NCBI GenBank assembly: GCA_024516035.1
Contig: CM044964.1
Span: 17,799,084 to 17,863,083, forward strand
DNA: 64,000 nt
Direction: 5' to 3'
DNA from: Bactericera cockerelli
Lineage: Eukaryota; Arthropoda; Insecta; Hemiptera; Triozidae
The translations under genes were made by a program, and so were the position numbers. Position 1 is the stretch's first letter; each line of letters opens with the position of its first letter. The notes below the pieces were generated by a model that saw only the letters and a list, made by a program, of their open reading frames with translations, had not been told where the DNA came from and searched no databases. Positions 24,001 through 27,206 of the stretch are shown here, piece after piece.

Positions 24001-24244
24001 TTCAGGATGTGTGAGCTTTTTTTTCTTCTTTCAAATGTAAGTAAATAATCAATTTTTCAAAATATAATCTGCACCTAATCATTGAACGTTTATTCTTTTT
24101 TTAAATTTATGATTTTAAAATGGATCAATTGAAGCCTCACAAGCTTTGGTAAACTTACCTTATCAGCAAAGTTCTGATACTCGTGACATGACTTGAGGAT
24201 TGTTTGAAGAGATTTACTGCTGAATTCATTCTCAAACACTATGT
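1..24244 (-). CDS. PELP1: PELP1/Rix1-family ribosome biogenesis protein, multi-exon, partial at both ends
   Basis: Eleven exons join in frame on the minus strand: 24244-24159, 23722-23521, 23130-22949, 22103-21882, 16156-15950, 7245-7112, 4394-4281, 3701-3554, 2953-2762, 1377-1174 and 43-1. They total 1734 nt (578 codons), every junction is GT-AG, and phases match throughout. The translation is colinear, from memory of the family, with the RIX1 and NUC202 portions of vertebrate PELP1: an LLLNTVILQCSEELL helix, the LLAQLGGGG segment, FPAPKTVNIEAVLSV, YRTLHSWLTLAGYS, KPDLIK and a STCVASRLALYSSLASLLLY helix. PELP1 is a nucleolar scaffold of the rixosome (with TEX10 and WDR18) that supports ITS2 processing of pre-60S particles. 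The acidic, proline-rich C terminus would lie left of the window. The first coding exon was not found. The introns are unusually crowded with inserted repeats and contain two antisense odorant receptor copies. Confidence 0.82.
104..319 (-). repeat. tRNA-derived SINE, family A
   Basis: On the minus strand a tRNA-like head (GCACTGGTAGTCAAGTGG, then box B GGTTCGAATCCC) is followed by a body with GAAAATGCT-like and AACCTCGCC motifs and a (TTA)n tail. Copies of the same family occur at about 29950-30142, 45438-45650 and 60625-61010, with body fragments at 6728-6790, 39203-39290 and 48940-49060. A 7-bp possible target duplication (TAAGATA) flanks this copy. Confidence 0.75.
880..1010. repeat. dispersed repeat shared with 14960-15190
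   Basis: The segment with CGCCCAGAAG and GGCTCCTTCCGTGTCC recurs at about 15127-15175 in similar context. It looks like a 3' untranslated remnant of a retroelement, but no coding part is attached. Confidence 0.45.
1024..1173 (-). repeat. 104-bp tandem duplicate holding a copy of a PELP1 exon end
   Basis: Bases from about 1024 repeat the sequence from about 1129 with a 104-bp offset. The copy includes the last 57 nt of exon 1174-1377 and its donor, with a few substitutions. It lacks an acceptor and is probably a non-functional exon fragment. Confidence 0.8.
1174..1377 (-). CDS. PELP1: PELP1 homolog exon
   Basis: A 204-nt phase-0 exon of 68 codons, from NIQTQICGLLLPLTTG through STCVASRLALYSSLASLLLY to a C-terminal GLNDSHCE. 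It aligns with the vertebrate block running from the LHDLVLPL helix to the SLGQREDSLEV segment. Acceptor TTAATTTCAG; donor GAG|GTAAGT. A 104-bp tandem repeat unit immediately downstream holds a copy of its last 57 bases. Confidence 0.87.
1684..1713. repeat. 30-bp perfect palindrome
   Basis: The sequence reads TCCGGTCTTACCTGA followed directly by its exact complement. It is followed by a segment (TTGGGGTGCAACAG) that also follows a degenerate PELP1 exon-end copy at 2063. Confidence 0.85.
1737..1945 (-). repeat. tRNA-derived SINE, family B
   Basis: The minus-strand head TGTCCCGGTAGCTCAGTGG, box B GGGTTCGAAGCCC and a body with CCATTATTCC-type sequence define this family. The tail is a (TTA)n run next to 1737. 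Other copies are at 16395-16560 (head truncated), 22731-22915, 49913-50095 and 62393-62598. Confidence 0.75.
1960..2130 (-). repeat. degenerate duplicates of PELP1 exon end and adjacent intron
   Basis: Sequence around 2015-2062 repeats the donor-side 35 nt of exon 2762-2953 with substitutions. Intron sequence with ATGAACGGGG and ACGTAGGAATTC appears twice, at about 1967 and 2087. Confidence 0.7.
2376..2677. mobile_element. TTAA-flanked MITE, piggyBac-like
   Basis: The element is bounded by TTAA on both sides. Its ends are a perfect 12-bp terminal inverted repeat, CACTTTGAGCCC and GGGCTCAAAGTG. At 302 bp it has no coding capacity. TTAA target sites are the hallmark of the piggyBac superfamily. 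Internally it holds repeats of a GTCATATAATATGG-like motif. Confidence 0.75.
2675..2753 (-). repeat. 79-bp tandem copy of PELP1 exon end and donor
   Basis: The 79-bp unit repeats at 2754. It holds the last 60 or so bases of the neighbouring exon plus the GTACATTA donor, nearly identical to the functional copy, indicating a recent duplication. Confidence 0.85.
2762..2953 (-). CDS. PELP1: PELP1 homolog exon with basic stretch
   Basis: A 192-nt phase-0 exon of 64 codons. It opens with a lysine-rich run (VTKKTRKKHKTK), which could act as a nuclear localisation signal, and ends LLKSAGLLLKPDLIK. Donor AAG|GTACAT is weak. A tandem copy of the last 60 or so exon bases plus a donor sits immediately downstream at 2675-2745. 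Use of that distal donor would shift the frame, so the proximal one is preferred. Confidence 0.85.
3554..3701 (-). CDS. PELP1: PELP1 homolog exon
   Basis: A 148-nt exon beginning with the last base of the shared Arg codon, then VLRCAVYRTLHSWLTLAGYS and MADELVGYILADVTYEK. This corresponds to the VYAILELWVQVCG block of vertebrate PELP1. Acceptor TTCTGCCACCAG; donor GCG|GTATGT. Confidence 0.85.
3940..4140. other. possible dispersed repeat, unclassified
   Basis: Intronic sequence of higher GC content with short inverted motifs (for example CTCTATAATAGAG and ATACTTATGTAT). I find no second copy in the window and no terminal repeats, so its nature is open. Confidence 0.25.
4281..4394 (-). CDS. PELP1: PELP1 homolog exon
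   Basis: A 114-nt exon encoding AGRNLIPHSLYICKLTLHSL and ending SLDRPF plus two bases of an Arg codon. Acceptor TGCTTTCCAG; donor TAG|GTGAGT. The tandem MITE array begins only about 30 bp upstream of this acceptor, so the branch point probably lies within or next to array sequence. Confidence 0.82.
   Translation of the reverse strand, partial: GRAQSDPPLPLHLQADPALSQVDQHRGGRQVFPGPAL
4424..6727. repeat. satellite-like tandem array of about nine 250-282-bp units
   Basis: The marker CCTCTGTGGCGCTAAG recurs at about 4454, 4711, 4977, 5248, 5529, 5810, 6091, 6342 and 6622. Each unit joins two parts. The first is about 135 bp bounded by GGGCGGAATTAATAGAC and an inverted GTCTATTAATTTCGCCC, so it looks like a TIR element. 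The second is a 115-145-bp spacer with CAACCAAATTCAACCATGAG and AAAGTGAAAGAAGAAGG, which resembles SINE tails at 22580-22680, 46650-46760 and 62070-62230. Small ORFs in the array are repeat artefacts. Confidence 0.88.
6728..6790 (+). repeat. SINE family A body fragment
   Basis: GAGCATTAACCTCGCCTAGTG followed by a CCACTAAGGAG segment matches the 3' body of family A. No tRNA-like head is present. Confidence 0.6.
6834..6963. mobile_element. solitary MITE related to the array unit, opposite orientation
   Basis: A 130-bp element with 16-bp terminal inverted repeats, GGGCGGAATTAATAGA and TCTATTAATTCCGCCC. Its interior carries the reverse complement of the array's CTGTGGCG and TACTGTGTAAGATA motifs. 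CTA flanks both ends, a possible 3-bp target duplication. Confidence 0.8.
7112..7245 (-). CDS. PELP1: PELP1 homolog exon
   Basis: A 134-nt exon ending in phase 2. It encodes VARTLSVTPPVLSNLDVTSG and a following SMLPELHAQAHAMLGMLIT helix. Acceptor CTCTCCCCAG; donor TGT|GTAAGT. It joins the next exon through a Val codon. Confidence 0.8.
7450..8205 (-). mobile_element. mariner-like relic with about 200-bp inverted repeats
   Basis: Outer ends CGAGGGGGGACCCAAAAG and its complement are flanked by TA dinucleotides, as expected for Tc1/mariner. The left arm (7450 to about 7652) and right arm (about 8005 to 8205) are inverted copies. The 350-bp centre encodes, on the minus strand, a transposase fragment with FFLKVITGDESWCYGYDPE, which holds the first catalytic Asp of the DD34D triad. 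Stops and lost ends make it non-autonomous. Confidence 0.85.
8621..9180 (+). mobile_element. non-autonomous transposon with HTH (DUF4817-like) remnant
   Basis: Terminal inverted repeats of about 35 bp (AGGGTGGCGCCGCAGG and the complement of TAGCTGCGCCACCCT) bound a segment. Its plus-strand frame 8737-9042 starts MPTWSVEHRVFAVEQFLRNN, continues to a DSILEWVRKFRETG segment, and ends without a DDE domain. This N-terminal helix-turn-helix is common in insect mariner-like transposases. The AATAAA at 9070 lies inside the element. Confidence 0.7.
9465..9749 (+). repeat. 5' flank of odorant receptor copy 1, duplicated at 12262-12535
   Basis: AACACGATTAGGTA to the start codon is repeated upstream of copy 2 with scattered differences. 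This shows that the duplication unit (about 2.8 kb) included the promoter region. Confidence 0.8.
9750..10618 (+). pseudogene. odorant receptor copy 1, frameshifted, lacking terminal exon
   Basis: The start codon at 9750 and the first 182 codons parallel copy 2 closely (MYSNLKDPPSISLLLVLL start). Near 10297 one base is missing relative to copy 2 (CGATATTTC against CGATTACTTC), which introduces an early stop. The frame resumes as YFIMLLAFLNMIPCVIFDL and runs to a GTTAGT donor at 10619. No equivalent of the C-terminal exon lies before the second copy. Even if it spliced to the exon at 14422, the frameshift would abolish the receptor unless it is a sequencing error. Confidence 0.8.
10681..10905 (+). 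repeat. about 17-bp degenerate tandem repeat in receptor intron
   Basis: Variants of TGCTTCAAAATTCTACT repeat irregularly. A related array follows exon 1 of copy 2 at about 13486-13760. Confidence 0.75.
10906..10985 (+). repeat. second copy of receptor exon end and donor
   Basis: TTTCATCAGAAACTCTTG through the GTTAGT donor and about 30 bp of intron repeats the sequence at 10588-10665, about 318 bp downstream. Confidence 0.85.
10990..11185 (+). repeat. tRNA-derived SINE, family C, degenerate
   Basis: GTAGCGCACTAGGC, box B GGGTTCGATCCCC and the body motif GTGAGGAAAAATGAGTAGC place it with the complete copies at 22115-22409 and 28954-29250. It is more diverged than either. Confidence 0.75.
11283..11567 (+). 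mobile_element. non-LTR retrotransposon C-terminal fragment
   Basis: The 94-codon frame contains TRLRIGHTRLTHSFIF followed by PPPVCTCGDPIF, the conserved region near the end of ORF2 in insect jockey/I-type elements. It has no upstream RT portion and sits in the DNA between the two receptor copies. Confidence 0.75.
11730..11830 (-). repeat. tRNA-like SINE head fragment
   Basis: Minus strand GGCCTAGTGGTGAAGTGG and a box-B-like GTTCAAGTCTC suggest a tRNA-derived head. No recognisable body follows. Confidence 0.4.
12262..12535 (+). promoter_or_regulatory. 5' flank of odorant receptor copy 2
   Basis: This duplicates 9465-9749. It should contain the proximal promoter and 5' untranslated region, but I see no definite TATA box or initiator. 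Confidence 0.35.
12536..13405 (+). CDS. odorant receptor exon 1
   Basis: The ATG at 12536 was chosen because copy 1 shares it and the upstream ATG at 12488 adds a segment unlike receptor N termini. Transmembrane segments 1-5 or so lie here. Confidence 0.85.
12536..14814 (+). CDS. odorant receptor (7tm_6 family), two exons
   Basis: Exon 1 is 12536-13405 (290 codons, donor GAG|GTTAGT). Exon 2 is 14422-14814 (acceptor TTTTTCAG, 130 codons and TGA). The 420-residue product has the typical receptor length. Hydrophobic segments include IFCWFQILFLTSFMLSHF, FIFILLYYVSMLIMY, FLKTLIIFYCLVWLANVVDL, CIILFSFDYFIMLLAFLNM and MLAIINLISYYW. The C terminus has the family signature, a CHCSELLDDCNAEL segment, a Trp after ESG, LRRAQRANHLKICRG and an FSYTVSIL end. 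Insect receptors of this family have inverted topology and form cation channels with Orco. The gene lies antisense within a PELP1 intron. The longer frame past 13405 reads into the intronic repeat and is not used. Confidence 0.88.
13486..13760 (+). repeat. about 17-bp degenerate tandem repeat in receptor intron 1
   Basis: Irregular repeats of a GCTTCAAAATTCTACTT-type unit, homologous to the array at 10681-10905. The rest of the intron up to 14421 is AT-rich with nothing recognised apart from a SINE-body-like CCCCATTCAGGCTGG at about 14131. Confidence 0.75.
14422..14814 (+). CDS. odorant receptor terminal exon
   Basis: This begins FVRLFGANVWCQTIINFSG and ends with the conserved C-terminal transmembrane helix. 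The exon is more GC-rich than the surrounding intron, consistent with constraint. Confidence 0.88.
   Translation, partial: FVRLFGANVWCQTIINFSGTAMCLIQMVGNHGSIMQPQFYALISMLAIINLISYYWCHCSELLDDCNAELCRAVRESGWVRCDLETRRHLCMLLRRAQRANHLKICRGMIQLRKVHFLRILQFSYTVSIL
14960..15190. repeat. dispersed repeat, second copy of 880-1010 type
   Basis: It shares CGCCCAGAAG and GGCTCCTTCCGTGTCC with the first copy and ends in GT-rich sequence. Probably a retroelement 3' remnant. Confidence 0.45.
15745..15900 (+). repeat. LINE 3'-end-like repeat
   Basis: GGGTTGGGTGAAGATTGCC, a CGATAACCCCGCC segment and AGGACATA are followed by T-rich sequence and an ACTAATAAAGG end. Copies of the same tail occur at 16922-16985 (minus), 30232-30330, 44428-44600 (minus) and 56850-56950. 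This distribution suggests a 5'-truncating LINE. Confidence 0.6.
15950..16156 (-). CDS. PELP1: PELP1 homolog exon
   Basis: A 207-nt phase-0 exon of 69 codons. It begins TVPIPASIRALEVTIPFPSY and ends in PAPKTVNIEAVLSV, the counterpart of the PVSVPVQEILDFICRTLSV segment of human PELP1. Acceptor CAATTTCAG; donor GTG|GTAAGT. Confidence 0.85.
16395..16560 (-). repeat. tRNA-derived SINE, family B, head truncated
   Basis: The body and box B (GGGTTTCGAACCCG region) match the family B copy at 1737-1945. The 5' half of the head is missing. Confidence 0.7.
17028..17150 (+). repeat. degenerate 5S-derived SINE head
   Basis: AGCCAGCGTGAATGGCATG, TTGAATACACC and GGACTTGGATGGGTGAC match the heads of the complete 5S-derived SINEs at 26935 and 59147, with an internal deletion. 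Confidence 0.75.
17153..17260. repeat. left arm of inverted repeat flanking the LINE
   Basis: GTTGTACATGTAACTAGG through CGGTCATATCACGAG is the reverse complement, with few differences, of 21664-21770. The inner part is SINE-body sequence. Confidence 0.8.
17581..18140 (-). pseudogene. LINE ORF2 C-terminal part in shifted frame
   Basis: The frame continues from the homopolymer as TEAIFFTRRR and reaches YLGVYLDKKLTFGAHVNKI, then CIRPVISYAAPVWS and VKKLQVLQNNCLKIIGNYP. These are standard RT thumb and C-terminal motifs of jockey/CR1-type elements. It ends at 17581 with TGA. Confidence 0.88.
18143..20290 (-). CDS. LINE ORF2, endonuclease and reverse transcriptase, stops early by frameshift
   Basis: The N-terminal APE-type endonuclease shows LLWNCNSIKGK, DIIGLVETKI, RGGGVALLIK, LIGDLNSKHASWNC and LSSNHNPVVF. 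The last motif has Asn where SDH is usual. The reverse transcriptase follows with SYRPISLLSTISKVVEK, DEQFGFRIRHST, LLLDVEKAFDTIW, GIVQGSILGP and the catalytic LFADDTA. The frame ends at TGA (18143) just after a run of seven A. The protein normally continues in the next frame to 17581, so a one-base insertion in the homopolymer explains the break. It could be a true mutation or an assembly error. Confidence 0.9.
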   Translation of the reverse strand: MVDSSINILLWNCNSIKGKLNELEYVIYEHNFDIIGLVETKIDSTFKLKVRGYSTLRSDRNSRGGGVALLIKNSIQYSEGKPLNFSSLKATSSCIKIGSKQLTILCAYKAPSVKLSWSDLEILKGIGHFLLIGDLNSKHASWNCTTRNRDGCLLNKFCTEKCIYVISPEEPTHYPVISHHKASVIDIGVSDDPSIVSSVRALSKLSSNHNPVVFTLNRIPHYTNNKTYDYSKADWETFRYTLDTCLDSIPIINNSTDIDGAIQIFTNSITQSLSVSVPLTQNDKHGLTRESRVIALFIKIKNYFRRKFQRTRLYLYYKLSSLFNKINRKLLIANKNLAWTKRLKNTKKAEHLWTVKKVVTTRNKSSVPPLLSDPGSNSYLYTKEDKVESIANHFEQVHNLTKHYGSFHFNNQVERKVDTYISSSDPSTAEENWSDYYCNQTELSTILKYLKNRKAPGIDQVTTRALKNLGFVGLNFLVSIVNAIIQYSYFPDAWKCAMVVPIHKPGKPSWLPSSYRPISLLSTISKVVEKVIATRLDAFVQENNILPDEQFGFRIRHSTTAQLARVVDRIVDGFNLRKHTGMLLLDVEKAFDTIWIKGLLYKLIKYNVPRYLILLLSSYLSNRTFKVFLENIFSLPKKITAGIVQGSILGPRLYTLYISDMPKSKYVETGLFADDTANFTSSWRVNTIVKRLQESARKQEKYFQKWKIKINKEKN
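20290..21444 (-). CDS. LINE ORF1, Gag-like zinc-knuckle protein
   Basis: A 384-residue nucleic-acid-binding protein. Three knuckles lie in the middle: CYKCLQYGHISKNC, CLKCSGEHTVKEC and CANCGENHQANEKTC. A basic N terminus with RRNAAQDRKRKK precedes them, and a Gln/Arg-rich tail follows. Such proteins coat the element RNA in a ribonucleoprotein. The stop codon overlaps the ORF2 start as TAATG, one shared base, which suggests ORF2 translation by termination-reinitiation. Confidence 0.9.
   Translation of the reverse strand: MMSTPDARTTRRNAAQDRKRKKISPVLSTANRFDPLSDLDTEDSDDPTESKKIFPTQTKSIPPIIINGQLENHREVVTNLKKILKNDFSIKVSRAGKTLLRVNNAEDHRAAVAHLDFKYEFHSFSLKEDYQPNFVVSGLPQGIESKELEEELTSKGLKVVKIKKISPTTSQYPLYSVVFEKETMVKNIVSVNRLCYCVVTWSKFKNKSDITQCYKCLQYGHISKNCHHKIKCLKCSGEHTVKECVVDNIECANCGENHQANEKTCSIYMKNVEMKRKAPTPQPRQVSTQRKEPVTQSSRHYTQGTSWASIVATQPGQGRSSRRPPNTATESNMGMFEEIKNLVKILNLPKIMSAITNIGAKLKETEDTFSKVIIVVEGIFQIFD
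21634..21676. repeat. 17-bp-arm hairpin at the LINE 5' junction
   Basis: ATTCTCTGGAAACGCAC and its complement flank a 9-base loop. It joins the LINE 5' end to the right flanking SINE body. Confidence 0.8.
21664..21770. repeat. right arm of inverted repeat flanking the LINE
   Basis: SINE-body sequence (GAATGGAGGGTAAAACCCCC) and its downstream flank (AAGCATGAGTTAAAC, AGTTACTCGTACAAC) invert the left arm at 17153-17260. Confidence 0.8.
21754..21850 (-). repeat. 97-bp tandem copy of PELP1 exon end and donor
   Basis: ACAGCTAGTTACT and the donor plus about 53 exon bases of exon 21882-22103 repeat with a 97-bp offset. A substitution (TCTAACACG for TCAAACACG) and truncation at the far end mark it as non-functional. 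Confidence 0.85.
21882..22103 (-). CDS. PELP1: PELP1 homolog exon with LLAQLGGGG segment
   Basis: A 222-nt phase-0 exon of 74 codons starting KSIERFLLQCIETW. It contains HALLAQLGGGGHQ and NWQTALCKLIKYGHEVLDS, matching the helix pair before the acidic linker in vertebrate PELP1. Donor CAG|GTGAGT. The acceptor TTTCAACAG is one of two identical copies created by the SINE insertion at 22115-22409. Decayed partial copies of this exon lie on both sides (about 21793-21843 and 22450-22535). Confidence 0.85.
22115..22409 (-). repeat. complete tRNA-derived SINE, family C
   Basis: A minus-strand copy with a GCAGAGCGAGTTAGCGCG box A, box B GGGTTCGATTCCC, a long body and a tail. It is flanked by a 16-bp target duplication, GATTTCTGTTGAAATA, at 22099-22114 and 22410-22425. 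It differs from 28954-29250 at only a few positions, so both are young. Confidence 0.92.
22450..22535 (-). pseudogene. decayed internal copy of PELP1 exon
   Basis: CCCAGTTGGGCTAGTAAAGC and GTGTGAACTAGGATAG repeat the middle of exon 21882-22103 with substitutions and a 4-bp loss in the Gly-rich run. It has no flanking splice sites in register. Confidence 0.75.
22560..22690 (+). repeat. SINE tail module
   Basis: GAAGTAGGAGTGCCAGAACC, CAACCTCAACCGTGAGG and AAAGTTAAAGAAGAAG match the spacer in the 4424-6727 array and the SINE 3' ends at 46650-46760 and 62070-62230. Confidence 0.7.
22731..22915 (-). repeat. tRNA-derived SINE, family B
   Basis: The body CCCATTATTCCAGCAG and a box-B-like element match the other family B copies. 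The head is degenerate. It lies in the PELP1 intron just downstream of exon 22949-23130. Confidence 0.7.
22949..23130 (-). CDS. PELP1: PELP1 homolog exon (RIX1 region)
   Basis: A 182-nt exon. Its first two bases complete a Tyr codon with the previous exon, followed by LLISKTHHSNDVKKQFVSS and a segment ending in CFSHY. Acceptor ATTCCACAG; donor TAT|GTAAGA. It ends in phase 0. Confidence 0.8.
23225..23312 (+). repeat. LINE 3' end with (ATTAC)n tail
   Basis: A TACAAATAAAGGCT signal followed by about four ATTAC repeats is typical of a truncated non-LTR insertion with a microsatellite tail. Confidence 0.55.
23521..23722 (-). CDS. PELP1: PELP1 homolog exon (RIX1 region)
   Basis: A 202-nt exon with acceptor CCCTCAG and donor TGT|GTAAGT. 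It carries NHLLLNTVILQCSEELLLNH, which corresponds to the conserved helix before the HCVSWLRS segment of vertebrate PELP1. It ends in phase 1. Confidence 0.8.
24159..24244 (-). CDS. PELP1: PELP1 homolog, most upstream exon visible
   Basis: This 86-nt exon reads IVFENEFSSKSLQTILKSCH and onward for 28 codons after two leading bases. The acceptor is a CTTATCAG at 24245-24252 and the donor is AAG|GTAAGT. An in-frame TGA lies about 30 nt further upstream and there is no in-frame ATG, so at least one more 5' exon must exist. I found no convincing candidate for it between here and 26 kb. Confidence 0.68.
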
Positions 24245-25935
24245 CTGATAAGAGATTTTTGAGTTTTTTCAGTCATTTTAGATGTGCATCAATTGTACTC
24301 CTAGAGTGATAGTTAAAATAGTTCCAAGACAAAATATGTATTGCAACCTACAGGCTGTAATACTATGGTAGGTTAATAAGCTGGTACTTCATTTTCGTTA
24401 TTATTTAGGTGTTAATCTTAATTAAGTTTATGGATTAATTCAATAAGTAGGTTTTTATAAAACTCTTCTTTCTTCTACTACAATAATTTATAACTATGTG
24501 GGATTTTTTCACAGTATGAAATAAAAAGCATAGAAACAAAGAAAACCACAAAATAATTCTTTTTCTTTAACTCTTAACTGAAAATGGATGTCACATAAAA
24601 AATCAGGTTGGGACAAATAAGATAATTCTGGTTGATGGAGAAGCCAAACATACATTGAAAGGGAAAGGAAAATAACAAGAACAGTAATACAAGACAATGG
24701 TATTGTATTTGAGAACACTCTAATATATAAATAAATTATTTTTACAAGAAACATTATACATATAGAAAACCACCTAATTATAGTTCATGTATAGGTACTG
24801 AATATGTTTAACTTAAGTTCTACCTACATCATTATAACCCTTTACCAAATTATTTAGTTTAAAAATAACTAAAATAATAATAAGACTTCTCCAGAATATA
24901 GATGGTTCATAGAGAAACAATTAGGTAGGTACATACTTTATGTAGATACCTATTTTTTTTTACTTCCCTTTAATTTTAACCCATACCTTATCAAAAATAT
25001 TTTAGACCAATATGTACATACATTGTATTACCTAATAAGGGCAGCAAAATGACAGTTTCAGTTAAGAGTTTAGAAGAAGAATAAGATTATGAGTATTCTG
25101 ATCCAATAACAAGCAATGCTGTGGCAATATGTTGCTACCTTTAGTATACTTATGAATTACATCAAACATGCTCACTGGACTGAACAGTCAAGGAATGGAT
25201 AAATCTCATGGTCAAGACTGCTGTTTTTTCTTTCTTCTTCTTTTTTTTTTCTATCTCTGTGTCACTGATATTTCTTTGGTTTGATGCACATGCAATGCAT
25301 GGTTATTGTGAACTCTCCTCATTACACGAATTGATGCAACTTTGGGATACCAAAGTTTAAATGGGAATGATTATTTTTTAGTTTTTAGAGCTGTACCTTT
25401 TCTTCACCAAAGTTTTTCCTTGAGACTAGATTAAATTTTGTGGGTTTGATATTTTTATTTACAATTTACAAAAGTTTATACCTAGTAAACATAATAATTT
25501 ATTTGAATGTAAGCAATAGGTATGCTTACATTTAAGACATTGATGTGCTAGACTGTGCACTTTGAATACTTTTGATGCAAGATAAATTAAGCAGAGATAG
25601 TGAAACTTGTATTTAATGCTGAGGATAATAGCTCTATTAAATTTAAGGGTGTACTCTAGTCATGTTCTGTTCCAAGTTCCAACAAACCAACCATTTTCAT
25701 TCCTCTTTACGCCAGATAACTGCACCATAGGTTGTGCTGTTGTTGATCTTATTTTTATGTGGGCCAACATAATGCTTACTCTGTTGGAAGCCAGCAGTCA
25801 CTGTATGTTACGGCTCATTTACTATAGTAGCACATCCAATATTTTTAACACATACCATTCACAGCTATCCTGCCCACATTATTTAACTGAACAATTTGAT
25901 ATGGGACCAGCCATCATGAGGACATGAGTACTTTG
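24245..25935. other. no recognised gene
   Basis: AT-rich sequence between the first visible PELP1 exon and the cytochrome b5 ORF. Short frames here look random. The missing PELP1 5' exon could be here, but none of the ATG-to-donor combinations I tried was open in the required phase. Confidence 0.5.
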
Positions 25936-25941
25936 TTTATT
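25936..25941 (-). terminator. possible polyadenylation signal for the cytochrome b5 gene
   Basis: Minus-strand AATAAA about 150 bp after the TGA at 26089. No GT-rich downstream element was identified. Confidence 0.4.
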
Positions 25942-26088
25942 ATAGTTCATAATTATCTGATTCAGTTATGTGCGTGGCTCTTACTGTAGTAATAACAAGA
26001 GTACAGTAACTATCTCCACTTTAGCATAATTTGTCTGATGGGGCCTAGGAATCTTAGATTGAACATGAAAATCTTTAAATGGATTGTC

Positions 26089-26502
26089 TCACTTTTTGGC
26101 ATCAGCAGGAATTACAAAGGGATTCTCATCTGGCAAATTTGATTCCATCTTTCCGACAACACACTTCTGCAGGATAGCCTCGTAGTTGACCCAGGGATGC
26201 ACCTTGTTGAAGAGAGCTGTGGCATCGGATCCCGCTCCCTTCATTAGCTCTTCCCTCCCCCCAGGGTGGAAGTCCATATACCTTGTCACATTGTAGACCA
26301 CCCCTCGTATGCACATCCACACATTGTCCTCTTGGTTATGTTCTGCTAGTTGAGCTTTTGTTACCAAGATCCTGTGAGGGACACCTGCTAGGTTGACTCC
26401 TGTTTTTCCCAGTCTTATCCAATCCATGAGAGAGTGGCCTGGCTTCAGGGCAGTCCTGTTTCTGGGGTTGCCAGTGGCAGAACTTGGTTGCAGTGAGGAC
26501 AT
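26089..26502 (-). CDS. stand-alone cytochrome b5 domain protein, CYB5R4/NCB5OR-like
   Basis: The 137-codon ORF from the ATG at 26502 starts MSSLQPSSATGN. It contains LKPGHSLMDWIRLGKTGVNL, the N-terminal signature of NCB5OR (CYB5R4), then a cytochrome b5 fold with VWMCIRGVVYNVTRYMDFHP, the heme-binding HPGG and the second heme His in KVHPWVNYE. NCB5OR normally continues into CS and flavin reductase domains. Here the frame ends after IPADAKK at TGA. The end reads AAAAAGTGAGAC, which could also be a splice donor, but no downstream reductase exon was seen. It is an intact, intronless ORF, so it may be a genuine short protein, a first exon, or a retrocopy. An in-frame ATG at 26559 is less likely to be the start. 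Confidence 0.82.
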   Translation of the reverse strand: MSSLQPSSATGNPRNRTALKPGHSLMDWIRLGKTGVNLAGVPHRILVTKAQLAEHNQEDNVWMCIRGVVYNVTRYMDFHPGGREELMKGAGSDATALFNKVHPWVNYEAILQKCVVGKMESNLPDENPFVIPADAKK

Positions 26503-26559
26503 GGTACAGCAAGGTGTTTTATTTACAAAACCACAATCTACAATTTTAATAAGTAACAA

Positions 26560-26922
26560 TTATTAGCTAGATTTATTTACAGCAAGAAATCCTAGCAATC
26601 TCAGACGTGAGCTAGGACACATATTAATATGGTAATCCTTCATAACCAAGAAACAGGAAAAATTAAAGAAAAGAAAATTCAAGGAAAAATTGATTATTAG
26701 GAAAGCAAGGCCTAACTTTGAAATTTCAAAAACACGTGCTCTTTTTCAAAGATGTAATCAAATGATTTGATTGGTTTAAAATACACACTGCGTGTTGCAT
26801 AGAGAAGTCACGTTTCATAGAGTAGGCGCAAGTTGATCGGAATACACTGCACATTGCATAACGTTCCCTTAGAATTAAGGTGTTACATCGATAATAATAT
26901 TTTTCCATTAACGTAGATCTAG
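26560..26922 (-). promoter_or_regulatory. upstream region of cytochrome b5 ORF
   Basis: This spans from the ORF to the 5S-derived SINE and presumably holds the 5' UTR and promoter. I see no definite core promoter element. Confidence 0.3.
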
Positions 26923-26934
26923 AATTAACTCGAA

Positions 26935-27194
26935 AGCCAGCGTCGATGGCATGTTGAATACACCGGTTCCCTTCAGAACACCGAAGTTAAGCGACATCCA
27001 GCGAGGTTAAGACTTGGATGGGTGACCATTCAAATTCTAATTCTCGCGACGCTGGCTTTTCCCGGCCCCACTCAGGCTGGGTGAGGTCAATGTGAGTAGC
27101 AGGTTTGTGAGTTTCCTGCGAATGGAGGGTAAAACCCCCGTCGTGATATGACCATGGCAGTTGAAAGCGACGTTAAACCCCACTTAAAAAAAAA
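26935..27194 (+). repeat. complete 5S-rRNA-derived SINE (SINE3-like)
   Basis: The first 122 bp mirror 5S rRNA: AGCCAGCGTCGATGGCATG, TTGAATACACCGGTTC, ACCGAAGTTAAGCG (box A region) and GACTTGGATGGGTGACC (box C region). GACGCTGGCT closes helix I with the start. The body then has CACTCAGGCTGGGTGAGG and GAATGGAGGGTAAAACCCCC, ending in poly(A). A 12-bp target duplication AATTAACTCGAA flanks it (26923-26934 and 27195-27206). Confidence 0.93.
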
Positions 27195-27206
27195 AATTAA
27201 CTCGAA

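Noticed and set aside
26935..27057. Possible genuine 5S rRNA gene
   Set aside because: The segment has many differences from 5S rRNA, is followed by a SINE body and poly(A), and is flanked by a target duplication.
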